Source: Methanoregula sp.
Lineage (GTDB): Archaea > Halobacteriota > Methanomicrobia > Methanomicrobiales > Methanospirillaceae
Length of the DNA: 33,498 nt
Reading direction: 5' to 3'
Assembly (NCBI GenBank): GCA_028711405.1
Contig: JAQTSH010000001.1
Location: forward strand, 1-33,498
In this document: in pieces, positions 6,680 to 13,922 of the stretch
Position numbering within the stretch: position 1 is the first letter of the stretch
Layout: each line of letters starts with the position of its first letter
Made by a program: the position numbers and the translations under genes
Notes under the pieces: generated by a model
Told to the model about the DNA's origin: nothing
Seen by the model: only the letters and a program-made list of their open reading frames with translations
Database searches by the model: none

Positions 6680-7911
6680 TCGCTGAGCACACCCATCCCG
6701 ATCAGGCGCCACCGTGCTCCCACCTGCCGGCTGATAGCGATCCGGGCACCCTGCTCTGCGCAGACCGGGCGCTTCAGTTGGATCTCCACTGCGTCCTTTT
6801 TGGTATTGGTGACAACTCCCACGGTGACTGCAGTGCCCACTGAGAGCATCAGCGGTTCGTTGAACTTGAGGGGTTCGATGACGAGTTCGCTTGTTGCACC
6901 CACCACACGCTCCATCAGGGTGACGTGACACCGGATCTTGTCCCAGACCGGGGGCAGGGTGCCGACATGCCCGACAACCTGACCGGCAAGCGCATCGCTC
7001 TTTGTCAGCGCCGGATCAAGTTTCGTCCCAATCCCCAAAAGTCCGCCCGGTGTCGCTTCGGTGACCTTTGATGACCCGGCATTGATGGATGTGATCTCGG
7101 TCGTGATTGGCTCCCAGCGGATCCGGTTCTCAACCTGCAACTGCCTGCCGGGACGGATCTCGATCTCGTCGCCTTCGCGGAGGATGCCCCGGATGAGAGA
7201 CCCTCCGACAACACCACCTTTCACTTCCTTCCAGTTGCACCCCGGTTTGTTGATGTCAAAGGACCTCGCAACAAGCATCATTGGTTCCGCTTTCGGATCC
7301 CGTTCCGGGATGGGAATCGTCTGGTCGAGCGCCTGGATAAGTGCCCCGACATTGATGCCTTTCTGTGCCGAGACCGGGATGATCGGTGCATTCTCGGCGA
7401 TGGTGCCCTTGACGAATGCCTTGATCTGCTGGAAATTGTCGATCGCCTCTTTCTGGGAGACGACATCGATCTTGTTCTGGACGATCACGATCTTTTTGAT
7501 CCCGACCAGACCCAGCGCCATCAGGTGCTCTTTTGTCTGGGGTTGCGGGCATCTCTCGGTTGTCGAGATGACAAGCATAGCCCCATCCATCAGGGCTGAA
7601 CCGGAGAGCATCGTCGCCATCAGGGTCTCATGCCCCGGTGCGTCCACGAATGAGATGGAACGGAACGGCGTTCCTATCCCGTCGCAATTCGGGCATTTCA
7701 GATTTGTCGAGTAGGCATCGGCATCTTTGCAGGCATCGCACCTGAAGAATGTCGCGTCTGCGTATCCTAACCGGATGGAGATGCCTCGTCTCACTTCCTC
7801 GCTGTGCCGGTCAGTCCATGTCCCGGTGAGCGCGTTTACGAGCGTGGTCTTTCCGTGGTCAACATGACCCACCACCCCGATATTGACACTGGGAATTGTC
7901 ACATCATGCAA
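6676..7911 (-). CDS. eif2g: Translation initiation factor aIF2 subunit gamma (GTPase)
   Basis: This 411-residue GTPase core of archaeal IF2 carries initiator Met-tRNA to the small subunit. Visible are G1 GHVDHGKT (15-22), G3 DAPGH (90-94), G4 NKID (146-149) and G5 near SAQKG (about 181-185). A four-cysteine zinc knuckle (C58, C61, C73, C76) marks the gamma subunit. Two beta-barrel domains follow. The reading frame has no in-frame ATG near the N-terminus. The family start MxDVxIPSVNIG matches a TTG at 7911, with a strong AAAGGAGGTT ribosome-binding site 9 bases upstream. An in-frame GTG at 7902 is the alternative. First gene of the operon. Confidence 0.97.
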   Translation of the reverse strand: MHDVTIPSVNIGVVGHVDHGKTTLVNALTGTWTDRHSEEVRRGISIRLGYADATFFRCDACKDADAYSTNLKCPNCDGIGTPFRSISFVDAPGHETLMATMLSGSALMDGAMLVISTTERCPQPQTKEHLMALGLVGIKKIVIVQNKIDVVSQKEAIDNFQQIKAFVKGTIAENAPIIPVSAQKGINVGALIQALDQTIPIPERDPKAEPMMLVARSFDINKPGCNWKEVKGGVVGGSLIRGILREGDEIEIRPGRQLQVENRIRWEPITTEITSINAGSSKVTEATPGGLLGIGTKLDPALTKSDALAGQVVGHVGTLPPVWDKIRCHVTLMERVVGATSELVIEPLKFNEPLMLSVGTAVTVGVVTNTKKDAVEIQLKRPVCAEQGARIAISRQVGARWRLIGMGVLSE

Positions 7912-7920
7912 ATGAAATCG

Positions 7921-7930
7921 AACCTCCTTT
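7921..7930 (-). promoter_or_regulatory. Strong Shine-Dalgarno of aIF2 gamma that selects a TTG start
   Basis: The minus strand reads AAAGGAGGTT, an extended match to the 16S rRNA 3' end. It is correctly spaced for the TTG at 7911-7909 and too far from the GTG at 7902. It decides the start of the gene. Confidence 0.75.
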
Positions 7931-8234
7931 ATTAACGTGGCAGGTTAAACCGCCTTGTTACCAATATGTTGAATGTATCCCGGGCAGGATACCGGAACCA
8001 TGCCAGACCCCGCCACTGCAATTGTATAGGTGATGATCATATTGAGCGCCAGATACATAAATACAATCGCGCAAATAAAGTGATAGCAACGTGCCGGAAA
8101 AAAAGGATTCCCTGCCGGCTTGCACCGGTGTGCTGTATCGCTTCCGGCGAAAACGGATTGGAAAGGAGAATGCCGGTTCTCCTCTTCATCATCGACAGCC
8201 TTCTCCCTTTTTTCCCCTCATCCTCCGGGAATGG
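7931..8234. other. Intergenic region upstream of aIF2 gamma, no convincing gene
   Basis: About 300 bases lie between the aIF2 gamma leader and the end of the REC-GAF-PAS kinase gene. A weak minus-strand TATA-like ACATATTGG near 7962-7970 may be the aIF2 gamma promoter. A plus-strand ACATAAATAC at about 8056-8065 looks like a TATA box but has no protein gene after it. The frames crossing the region have no ribosome-binding site or recognisable product. I see no tRNA. Confidence 0.4.
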
Positions 8235-10745
8235 CTACACCCTTGCCGGGGAAAAAACCGTGGTTTCATCTGCGGTCATTTGGCACGCGCGTGTGGGTAC
8301 CGAGATCTCGAAACGGCAACTGGAGCCTGATATTCCCGTCTCCCGGATCGTCATTCCTGTCATGCAGAGGATCTCGCGGATGGGGAACAAGCCAAGACCC
8401 GACGCCTTCCCGAATTCGAGCCGGAAGATCTGCTCCTTGTTCTCCCCAGCATAGCCTGTGCTGTCATCCTCCCAGATGATGGAGTACCCGGTCCCGGTTT
8501 TTATCGCGGATATATGGATCCTGGATAAGGAACTCGTATGCCGGAGGGCGTTATCGAACAGGATGAAGAAAACCTGGGGGAACAGGGGATCGGCACACAC
8601 GCACAGGTCCCCGGTATCGATCGATACGGTGATCGGTCGGATATCGAGGAGCGCCTGCTCGTGTGCAATCGTCGCGGCGACATGCTGCCAGGTAGCTTCT
8701 CCTGTCCCAATCTCCTGGTAAAACCGTGCCTTCTTGATGTGGAGGAAGATATCCCGTGCGGCAGTGTCCACTTTATCCAGGTTCACCTGCATATCAGGAT
8801 CTGAGGTTTGTTTCCGTGCGATTCTTAACCGTCCCCGCAGAACAGTGAGCCGATCGGCGATCTCGTGCCGGGTGATGCTGTTTAAGAGTGAGATCGTACT
8901 GTGGGCTTCCCGCAGATCCTCCTCGTTCTTTTTTGCATCCGTGATATCTGAGAGGAAACTCAATGCAGCCGGTCGGGCATTCCATTCAAGTTGCAGGACA
9001 TGGATCCGGAGCCACCGGATCTCACCGGTCCGGGTGATTGCCCGGAAGACATACGACGGTTCGACATCCTCCCCCGCACACCGGCGACGGGCGCGTTCAG
9101 TGACCGTATCCCGATCCGCCGGGTAGATGAACTCCCCGAAAGGGTGTCCGTCCAGCTCTTCAGGGGCATAGTCCCCAAGGATTTTACGGATGAGGGGATT
9201 CGAATAGCAGACGAGACCGTCCTGTATCACAACGATGCCTTCATCGGCATGCTCGATGATCCGGCGGTATCTCTCTTCGGAACTGCGCAAGGCGATCTCG
9301 GTTTTAGAAAATTCGCTCACATCCCGGATCGACTCAATCGCCCCGGTGATCGCACCATCCTCGTTGTATAACGGTGAAGCGACAAACCAGAGATGCGCTC
9401 CCCTGCCCCCGTACAGGTGGGGGACAAATACCTGTGAAACAAGCCGGTCACCGTCCCGTTCGATCCGGTCGTACCGGCTGGCTGCTGTTTCATCATACTT
9501 CAGCACGAGATCGATCAGCATCGGTCGCCGTTTTTTGTAGAATGGCAGCGCGTATTCATACTCCCCTTTTCCCACGATGTCGATCGCAAGGACGCCGGTC
9601 ATCGCTTCCATCGCTTTGTTCCAGACGATCACCGTGCCCTGCGTATCAATGGCAAACGTGGCATCCGGCAGGAAGTTGATGATCTCCGACAGCTGTCGCC
9701 GGCTGTCGCCGAGCTGTCTCTGGTTCTTGGCAAGGGTGTTCATATATGTCCGGATCATTCCTTCTGATGCCGAGATTGTCAGGTACGCATCCTCCAGTTG
9801 CCGGTGTTTCTCCAATAGCTGAGTTTCTGCCATCTTTCGTTGCTCCTCCTCACTCATCTTCTCCAGTGCGAACGAGAGATCCGAGGCGATCTCAAGCAGA
9901 AGTTTGATCTCTTCGTCGGCAAAGAAACCGGGTTCGGCATCATAGAGTTGCAATGTGCCGATGATGGTGTTATGCAGGAACAGGGGAACCGCTGCCGTGG
10001 ACCGGTATGTGTGCGCATTCGTCCTGGTGGCAGACGGGTGTACGAACCCCCCTGGGTCGACATCATTGCAGATCACCTGTTGCTGCTCGCGGACTGCCCG
10101 CCGGCTTGACTCAAAACCCTCCGGCTCAATCGGGAGCTGGATTGAATGTTGTGTCCCGTCCCCCGTCCCATAACCGGCAAAAGGATGAAGCTCGTTCTTT
10201 TTCGGATCAACGATGCCCATCCACGCCATACGGAACTTCCCTGTTTCCACTGCAATCCGGCAGACTTCGCGGAAGAGCTCTTCCTGTGTTTTCAGGTGGA
10301 CAATTGCGCTGTTGATCCCGTTCAGGATCGCGTACAGCCGGTTGAAAACGAGGATTTTTTTTTCAGAGAATTGTCTCCCCACGGCTCTTTTTATCTTATG
10401 CTCGAGTTCGGCAAACTGGGCGACCGGATCCCCGCCTTTCTGCAGGTATGCGTCAGCACCGCTGTTCAGCGCTTCGATCACCACTTCCTCCCTCCCCTTG
10501 CCGGTAAAAAGGATGAAAGGGAGATCTCCATAGTTCGTTCTGATGTATTTGAGAAACTCGATCCCGTTCATCTCCGGCATCTGGTAATCGGAGATGATCG
10601 CATCATAGGGAACGGTCTTTACCCTTCGGATCGCGTCACAGACCGAGACGGAGGTATCGATCATGATGGTACCTGAATTTTCAAGATAGAGTTTTCCTAT
10701 CTCGAGAAGTCCGGGCTCATCATCCACATACAATGCCGAGATCAT
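8235..10745 (-). CDS. REC-GAF-PAS-PAS-histidine kinase with altered G1 box
   Basis: This is an 836-residue cytoplasmic hybrid sensor with no membrane segment. Order: receiver (1-120, D53 phospho-acceptor in SDYQMP, FTGKGRE, K103), GAF (about 140-295), coiled coil (about 296-350), PAS (about 352-480), PAS (about 485-605), then a kinase core with H-box LNSITRHEIADRL (H627) and an ATPase domain. The N-box FDNALRH keeps N732. The G1 box reads WEDDSTGY (758-765), with Ser where most have the first Gly; the ATPase otherwise looks usable. I chose ATG at 10745 because GGAGG lies 7 bases upstream. A GTG at 10772 overlaps the cheW stop (GTGA) and is the alternative. The gene ends the SatP-MCP-CheW operon. 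Confidence 0.9.
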   Translation of the reverse strand: MISALYVDDEPGLLEIGKLYLENSGTIMIDTSVSVCDAIRRVKTVPYDAIISDYQMPEMNGIEFLKYIRTNYGDLPFILFTGKGREEVVIEALNSGADAYLQKGGDPVAQFAELEHKIKRAVGRQFSEKKILVFNRLYAILNGINSAIVHLKTQEELFREVCRIAVETGKFRMAWMGIVDPKKNELHPFAGYGTGDGTQHSIQLPIEPEGFESSRRAVREQQQVICNDVDPGGFVHPSATRTNAHTYRSTAAVPLFLHNTIIGTLQLYDAEPGFFADEEIKLLLEIASDLSFALEKMSEEEQRKMAETQLLEKHRQLEDAYLTISASEGMIRTYMNTLAKNQRQLGDSRRQLSEIINFLPDATFAIDTQGTVIVWNKAMEAMTGVLAIDIVGKGEYEYALPFYKKRRPMLIDLVLKYDETAASRYDRIERDGDRLVSQVFVPHLYGGRGAHLWFVASPLYNEDGAITGAIESIRDVSEFSKTEIALRSSEERYRRIIEHADEGIVVIQDGLVCYSNPLIRKILGDYAPEELDGHPFGEFIYPADRDTVTERARRRCAGEDVEPSYVFRAITRTGEIRWLRIHVLQLEWNARPAALSFLSDITDAKKNEEDLREAHSTISLLNSITRHEIADRLTVLRGRLRIARKQTSDPDMQVNLDKVDTAARDIFLHIKKARFYQEIGTGEATWQHVAATIAHEQALLDIRPITVSIDTGDLCVCADPLFPQVFFILFDNALRHTSSLSRIHISAIKTGTGYSIIWEDDSTGYAGENKEQIFRLEFGKASGLGLFPIREILCMTGMTIRETGISGSSCRFEISVPTRACQMTADETTVFSPARV

Positions 10746-10768
10746 CGTTGTGCCTCCGAAGGTTCCGG

Positions 10769-11305
10769 TCACATCCTGGAATCGATATCTCCAAGGAGCT
10801 GCTTGATATCGATCCAGATGATCAGTTCGTTCACCTCTTTGTCCTTCACCTTTACTTTGCGTTTGATGATCCCGATGATCGCAGTATCCTCGTTGCTGAC
10901 CGAGGTCGAGGTGGAGTCCACCTGGTTTCCTTCAAAGGTGGAGACCGAGGTCACGTCATCCACAAGGATGCCGATCTTCGATCTCGTGATCTTGTCATCG
11001 AGTACGATGATCCGCGACGATTCGGCGGTGACCTGTTTGCCATCAGTGATGTTCAGCCGTTCCTTCAGGTCAATGATCGTGGTGATCTCACCCCGGAGAT
11101 CGATGATCCCTTTGATATACGGCGCTACATTGGGCAGGCGGGTGATGGTTGTGTATTCCACCACCTCTTTGACATCAAACAGATCGATGGCAAAGTGTTC
11201 TCTCCCAAGGACAAACTCCACCACCTGAATGGTATGTGCGTGTTTTTTTGTGGACTTCTGGCTCGTATCCGGGTACTGCTGCGTTTCGTCTGCTGTCGCT
11301 TCCAT
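10769..11305 (-). CDS. cheW: CheW chemotaxis coupling protein
   Basis: This is a 178-residue CheW. After a 25-residue polar N-terminal extension, the CheW fold begins with VVEFVLGREHFAIDLFDVKEVVEY and continues with ITRLPNVAPYIKGIIDLRGEITTIIDL, the strongest family signature, then RIIVLDD and KIGILVDDVTSV. CheW links chemoreceptors to the kinase CheA. No cheA is in the window, so the partner is either encoded elsewhere or replaced, for example by the downstream receiver-kinase (inference). It follows the chemoreceptor gene by 14 bases. Its stop overlaps a possible GTG start of the kinase gene. Confidence 0.95.
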   Translation of the reverse strand: MEATADETQQYPDTSQKSTKKHAHTIQVVEFVLGREHFAIDLFDVKEVVEYTTITRLPNVAPYIKGIIDLRGEITTIIDLKERLNITDGKQVTAESSRIIVLDDKITRSKIGILVDDVTSVSTFEGNQVDSTSTSVSNEDTAIIGIIKRKVKVKDKEVNELIIWIDIKQLLGDIDSRM

Positions 11306-11319
11306 GAAAACGCACCCCG

Positions 11320-12798
11320 TTAGTTCACCTTGAATTTCTTGTTCGCTTCCAGTGCCTCGATTGCGACAGTATTCACGGTTCCCACCATGCGGGTGATCTC
11401 ATCCAGTGCGGCAGAGGATTCTTCGGTTGCGGCAGCAGCATCCCCCGCTTCCTTCGCGGTCATGTCGACAAGGCGTGCCACTTCCGTCACACTTGCCGTA
11501 ATCTCCTCGGTAGTGGCTGCCTGCTCTTCGGTGGCGGCGGCGACCTCGGATGCACTCCTCGCAACCTTATCGACTGCTGCGGCAATGCTGTGGAATGACT
11601 GTACGGTCTCGGTGACCATCTTTGCACCCTGTTCAACGATCTTCTTCGCATCGCTCATCGCTGTGGATGCGTTCTGGGTGCTCTTCTTTAAGGTACCGAT
11701 CATCTCCTCGATCCGTTCTGCCGAGTTCCGCGATTCCTGCGCGAGCGATTTCACCTCAGTTGCCACGACTGCAAAGCCCCGACCTGCATCTCCTGCCCGG
11801 GCTGCCTCGATGGCGGCGTTGAGTGCGAGGAGGTTTGTCTGGTTTGCCAGTTCGCGGATCAGGAGCACAATCTTTGAGATCTCGCCCATCTGCTTCTCGA
11901 CATCCGAGACAATCTCGTATACTTTCGCAGACGAGGTTGAGATCTCCCCCATGCTCTTCTCTGCCTGCCCGGCAAGTTTAGCCCCATTATGGGAGAGATC
12001 GTTCGTCTCGCGTGATAAGTTCGAGACGGAATCCATGCTGGATGTGATCTCCTCCACTGCGGCACTCATATCCTGCATCGCTTTTCCGATCTGGTCAACG
12101 CCCTGTGCGGCATGCTCCGCGTTCTCGCTGACCTTGCCGGCGTTCTTTGCGATCTGCGCCACACCTTTCGAGGCATCTTCGATACTGTGGGCGGCGTTGT
12201 CCGCGGTGGACGTGAGGTTCTGCATCCGGCTGTTGACATCCCCGATATTGACCTGAAGGGCGCCGACGATGCCCCGGACCGCATCCCGTAAGAGCGCGAT
12301 CTGGTCATAGGTGGCACGGGTATCCTCATCCGGCTCGGTGAGCTTGTACCGTGGGGTCAGGTCGCCTTTTGCCATGATGGCATAGATCTTTGACATCTCG
12401 GACACTTCGTGTTCCATGTACTCCTGGGTTTTTACAATTTTTGTGATCTCGTTGTACGTGATATACACGTAATTGATCGCATTGTTGTTGTCCAGCAGCG
12501 GAATGTTTGTCCTGAGAACCACATGGATCCCTGACGGTGTTTCAAACGTGCTCTGCCCGACGGTTGTCCGTTTCTGGTTGACCGCATCGGCAACCGATTC
12601 ACCGGAGTCCTTGAGATACCTGATGAGCCCTTTTGACCGGAAGTCGGTAAACGGCATGTTCATCAGGCGCTCCGCTCCGAAACCGACGAGTTTGCAGAAT
12701 GCTATATTCATCATGACGATACGGAGTTCCCGGTCCACAACAACCTGTGCAAGCGGGTTTTTCTCAAACATCTCTGACAATTCTTTTAATTCTACCAT
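11320..12798 (-). CDS. Soluble PAS-containing methyl-accepting chemotaxis protein
   Basis: This is a 492-residue chemoreceptor without membrane segments, so a cytoplasmic sensor. An N-terminal PAS domain (about 5-118, beginning FEKNPLAQVVVDRELRIVMMN) is followed by a HAMP-like stretch with MAKGDLTPRYKL (142-153), then a long helical signalling domain. The hairpin tip that contacts CheW/CheA is at about 314-350, with ANQTNLLALNAAIEAARAG and GRGFAVVATEV. Alanine-, Glu- and Gln-rich heptads on both arms are likely methylation regions. There is no C-terminal CheR-tethering pentapeptide. Start: ATG at 12798 with GGTGA 5 bases upstream. A GTG at 12807 overlapping the satP stop is possible. The PAS ligand is unknown; context suggests acetate metabolism or redox. 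Confidence 0.95.
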   Translation of the reverse strand: MVELKELSEMFEKNPLAQVVVDRELRIVMMNIAFCKLVGFGAERLMNMPFTDFRSKGLIRYLKDSGESVADAVNQKRTTVGQSTFETPSGIHVVLRTNIPLLDNNNAINYVYITYNEITKIVKTQEYMEHEVSEMSKIYAIMAKGDLTPRYKLTEPDEDTRATYDQIALLRDAVRGIVGALQVNIGDVNSRMQNLTSTADNAAHSIEDASKGVAQIAKNAGKVSENAEHAAQGVDQIGKAMQDMSAAVEEITSSMDSVSNLSRETNDLSHNGAKLAGQAEKSMGEISTSSAKVYEIVSDVEKQMGEISKIVLLIRELANQTNLLALNAAIEAARAGDAGRGFAVVATEVKSLAQESRNSAERIEEMIGTLKKSTQNASTAMSDAKKIVEQGAKMVTETVQSFHSIAAAVDKVARSASEVAAATEEQAATTEEITASVTEVARLVDMTAKEAGDAAAATEESSAALDEITRMVGTVNTVAIEALEANKKFKVN

Positions 12799-12803
12799 CG
12801 TTC

Positions 12804-13397
12804 TCACCCGAGTTTTACTATACGTTCTGTGTATACTTCATTCATGACCTGTCCAAGCCCGGCATACATTGCCGATAGCCCGCAGATGATTCCTTCAACC
12901 CCTGCCACCTGGAGGATTGTGATACTGCCCAGTGCGTTACCGGCGATCAGGAGCACAAACAAGAGTGTCAAGAGACCGAACACGACCTGCAATGCTCTCG
13001 TGAGCCGGAAGGTGATAATCCACATGACAAACGAGAATAATCCCCAGATCCCGAGGAATGCCAGGAACTCCTCTTTTGAGAAGAGACTGGAAAACCCGAA
13101 TTTCGGCATCAGTATCAGACCGACAAGGGATATCCAGAAGAATCCGTACGAGATAAATGCCAGTGTCCCGAACGTGTTGTTCTTCTTCCACTCCATGATC
13201 CCTGCGATGATCTGGGCGATGCCCCCATAGAAGATCCCCATGGCAAAGATCATCGATCCGAGGGTAAAGAATCCGGCATTGTGAAGGTTGAGCATCACCG
13301 TTGTCATGCCAAACGCCAACAGTCCCAGCGGTGCCGGGTTGGCGGTCGTATCGGTGATCTTAATCTCCCGTGTGACAATTCCTGCATCTGTCTCCAT
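12804..13397 (-). CDS. satP: Acetate/succinate transporter, GPR1/FUN34/SatP (YaaH) family
   Basis: This 197-residue, six-helix membrane protein belongs to the AceTr family, which moves acetate (and succinate) across the membrane, probably with protons. The family signature NPAPLGLLAFGMTT is at about 20-33. Helices are visible at about 23-38, 46-65, 77-98, 113-130, 135-152 and 157-178, and a FYGGIAQIIAGIMEW segment follows the second. Many hydrogenotrophic Methanomicrobiales need acetate as carbon source, which fits an uptake role. Start ATG at 13397, 3 bases after the upstream small ORF, with GGTGA just before. The stop overlaps a possible GTG of the chemoreceptor gene, so the genes are translationally coupled. 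Confidence 0.93.
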   Translation of the reverse strand: METDAGIVTREIKITDTTANPAPLGLLAFGMTTVMLNLHNAGFFTLGSMIFAMGIFYGGIAQIIAGIMEWKKNNTFGTLAFISYGFFWISLVGLILMPKFGFSSLFSKEEFLAFLGIWGLFSFVMWIITFRLTRALQVVFGLLTLLFVLLIAGNALGSITILQVAGVEGIICGLSAMYAGLGQVMNEVYTERIVKLG

Positions 13398-13400
13398 GGT

Positions 13401-13577
13401 TCACCAGCCTTTTTTGATGCCTTGCATCTGGTTTGTACCCCTTTCCTGGGCACAGAGTGCATCGTAGATCAGCCGGGCGCGTGCCACGCACGCGTTAGTG
13501 ACGTGGAGTTCGACCCGGCAGTCCTCTGCAAACCCTGCGTGGATCCCGGTCATTCCCATATCCCGTTTTATCTCCAT
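13401..13577 (-). CDS. Small unknown protein, 58 residues, first cistrons of the satP operon
   Basis: I do not recognise this protein. It runs MEIKRDMGMT to GIKKGW, with three cysteines (C20, C30, C42), an alanine/arginine-rich helix around 31-41 (VARARLIYDAL) and no membrane segment. Codon third positions are GC-rich like the neighbours, so it looks coded. I prefer ATG at 13577 because GAGGA lies just upstream; ATG at 13592 would give 63 residues. It overlaps the preceding small ORF by 10 bases and ends 3 bases before satP. It may instead be the second half of one protein split by a -1/+1 frameshift from the preceding ORF. Confidence 0.55.
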   Translation of the reverse strand: MEIKRDMGMTGIHAGFAEDCRVELHVTNACVARARLIYDALCAQERGTNQMQGIKKGW

Positions 13578-13735
13578 GAGTCCTCGCGCCATACGTTGCC
13601 TGCCAGGGTCGGCAGGGAAAAATATTCGTCAAGCTTCTGTGAGAGCGTCGCGAGCAGCACCTTCTGCTGTTTCAAACCGTCCATCTCCGCAGAACGGTTC
13701 CATGCAAATCCCGATTCATCCGTGTTTTGTGACAT
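13568..13735 (-). CDS. Small unknown protein, 55 residues, upstream of the satP operon
   Basis: Not recognised. ATG at 13735 to TAA at 13568. The product is polar and helical, with WNRSAEMDGLKQQKVLLATL forming an amphipathic helix and the end reading NVWREDSWR. No membrane segment or cysteines. Its codons resemble the neighbours' use. There is no strong ribosome-binding site close to the start (a GGAG lies about 16 bases away). The two small ORFs either form a coupled pair or the remains of one protein of about 110 residues with a frame shift. They would be the first genes of the satP transcript. Confidence 0.5.
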   Translation of the reverse strand: MSQNTDESGFAWNRSAEMDGLKQQKVLLATLSQKLDEYFSLPTLAGNVWREDSWR

Positions 13736-13922
13736 TGTTCTATCTTCAACTCCATCGTGTTGTTACCTGTGTGGCCCTTACCGCTAATTTGCCAAGCATT
13801 TGTTGCGGTAGATTCCCATTTGCAAAAAACTATTTATAAACATATTTATCTGCTTTGCAAATCTGCATGGCAAACTGAACACTTTTATACCGGGCAGACT
13901 GACACTCACTACGAAGAGCACC
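13736..13922. promoter_or_regulatory. Divergent promoter region with palindromic TTTGCAAA sites
   Basis: This 187-base spacer lies between the satP operon and the winged-helix kinase gene. TTTGCAAA occurs at 13819-13826 and 13854-13861, start-to-start distance 35 bases. Between them is TTTATAAA (13833-13840), itself palindromic and a TATA box on either strand. Related half-sites are ATTTGCC (near 13788) and GGCAAAC (near 13869-13875). A second TATA box, TTTTATAC at 13883-13890, lies about 37 bases before the ATG at 13923 and best fits the plus gene. The sites overlap likely promoters, so a regulator is plausible; binding is not shown. Confidence 0.6.

Noticed and set aside
7966..8454. Plus-strand open frame of 162 codons crossing the gap before the kinase gene
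   Set aside because: It runs into the end of the kinase gene in antisense, has no ribosome-binding site, and its product is a mix of Arg/Cys/Ser-rich sequence without family features.
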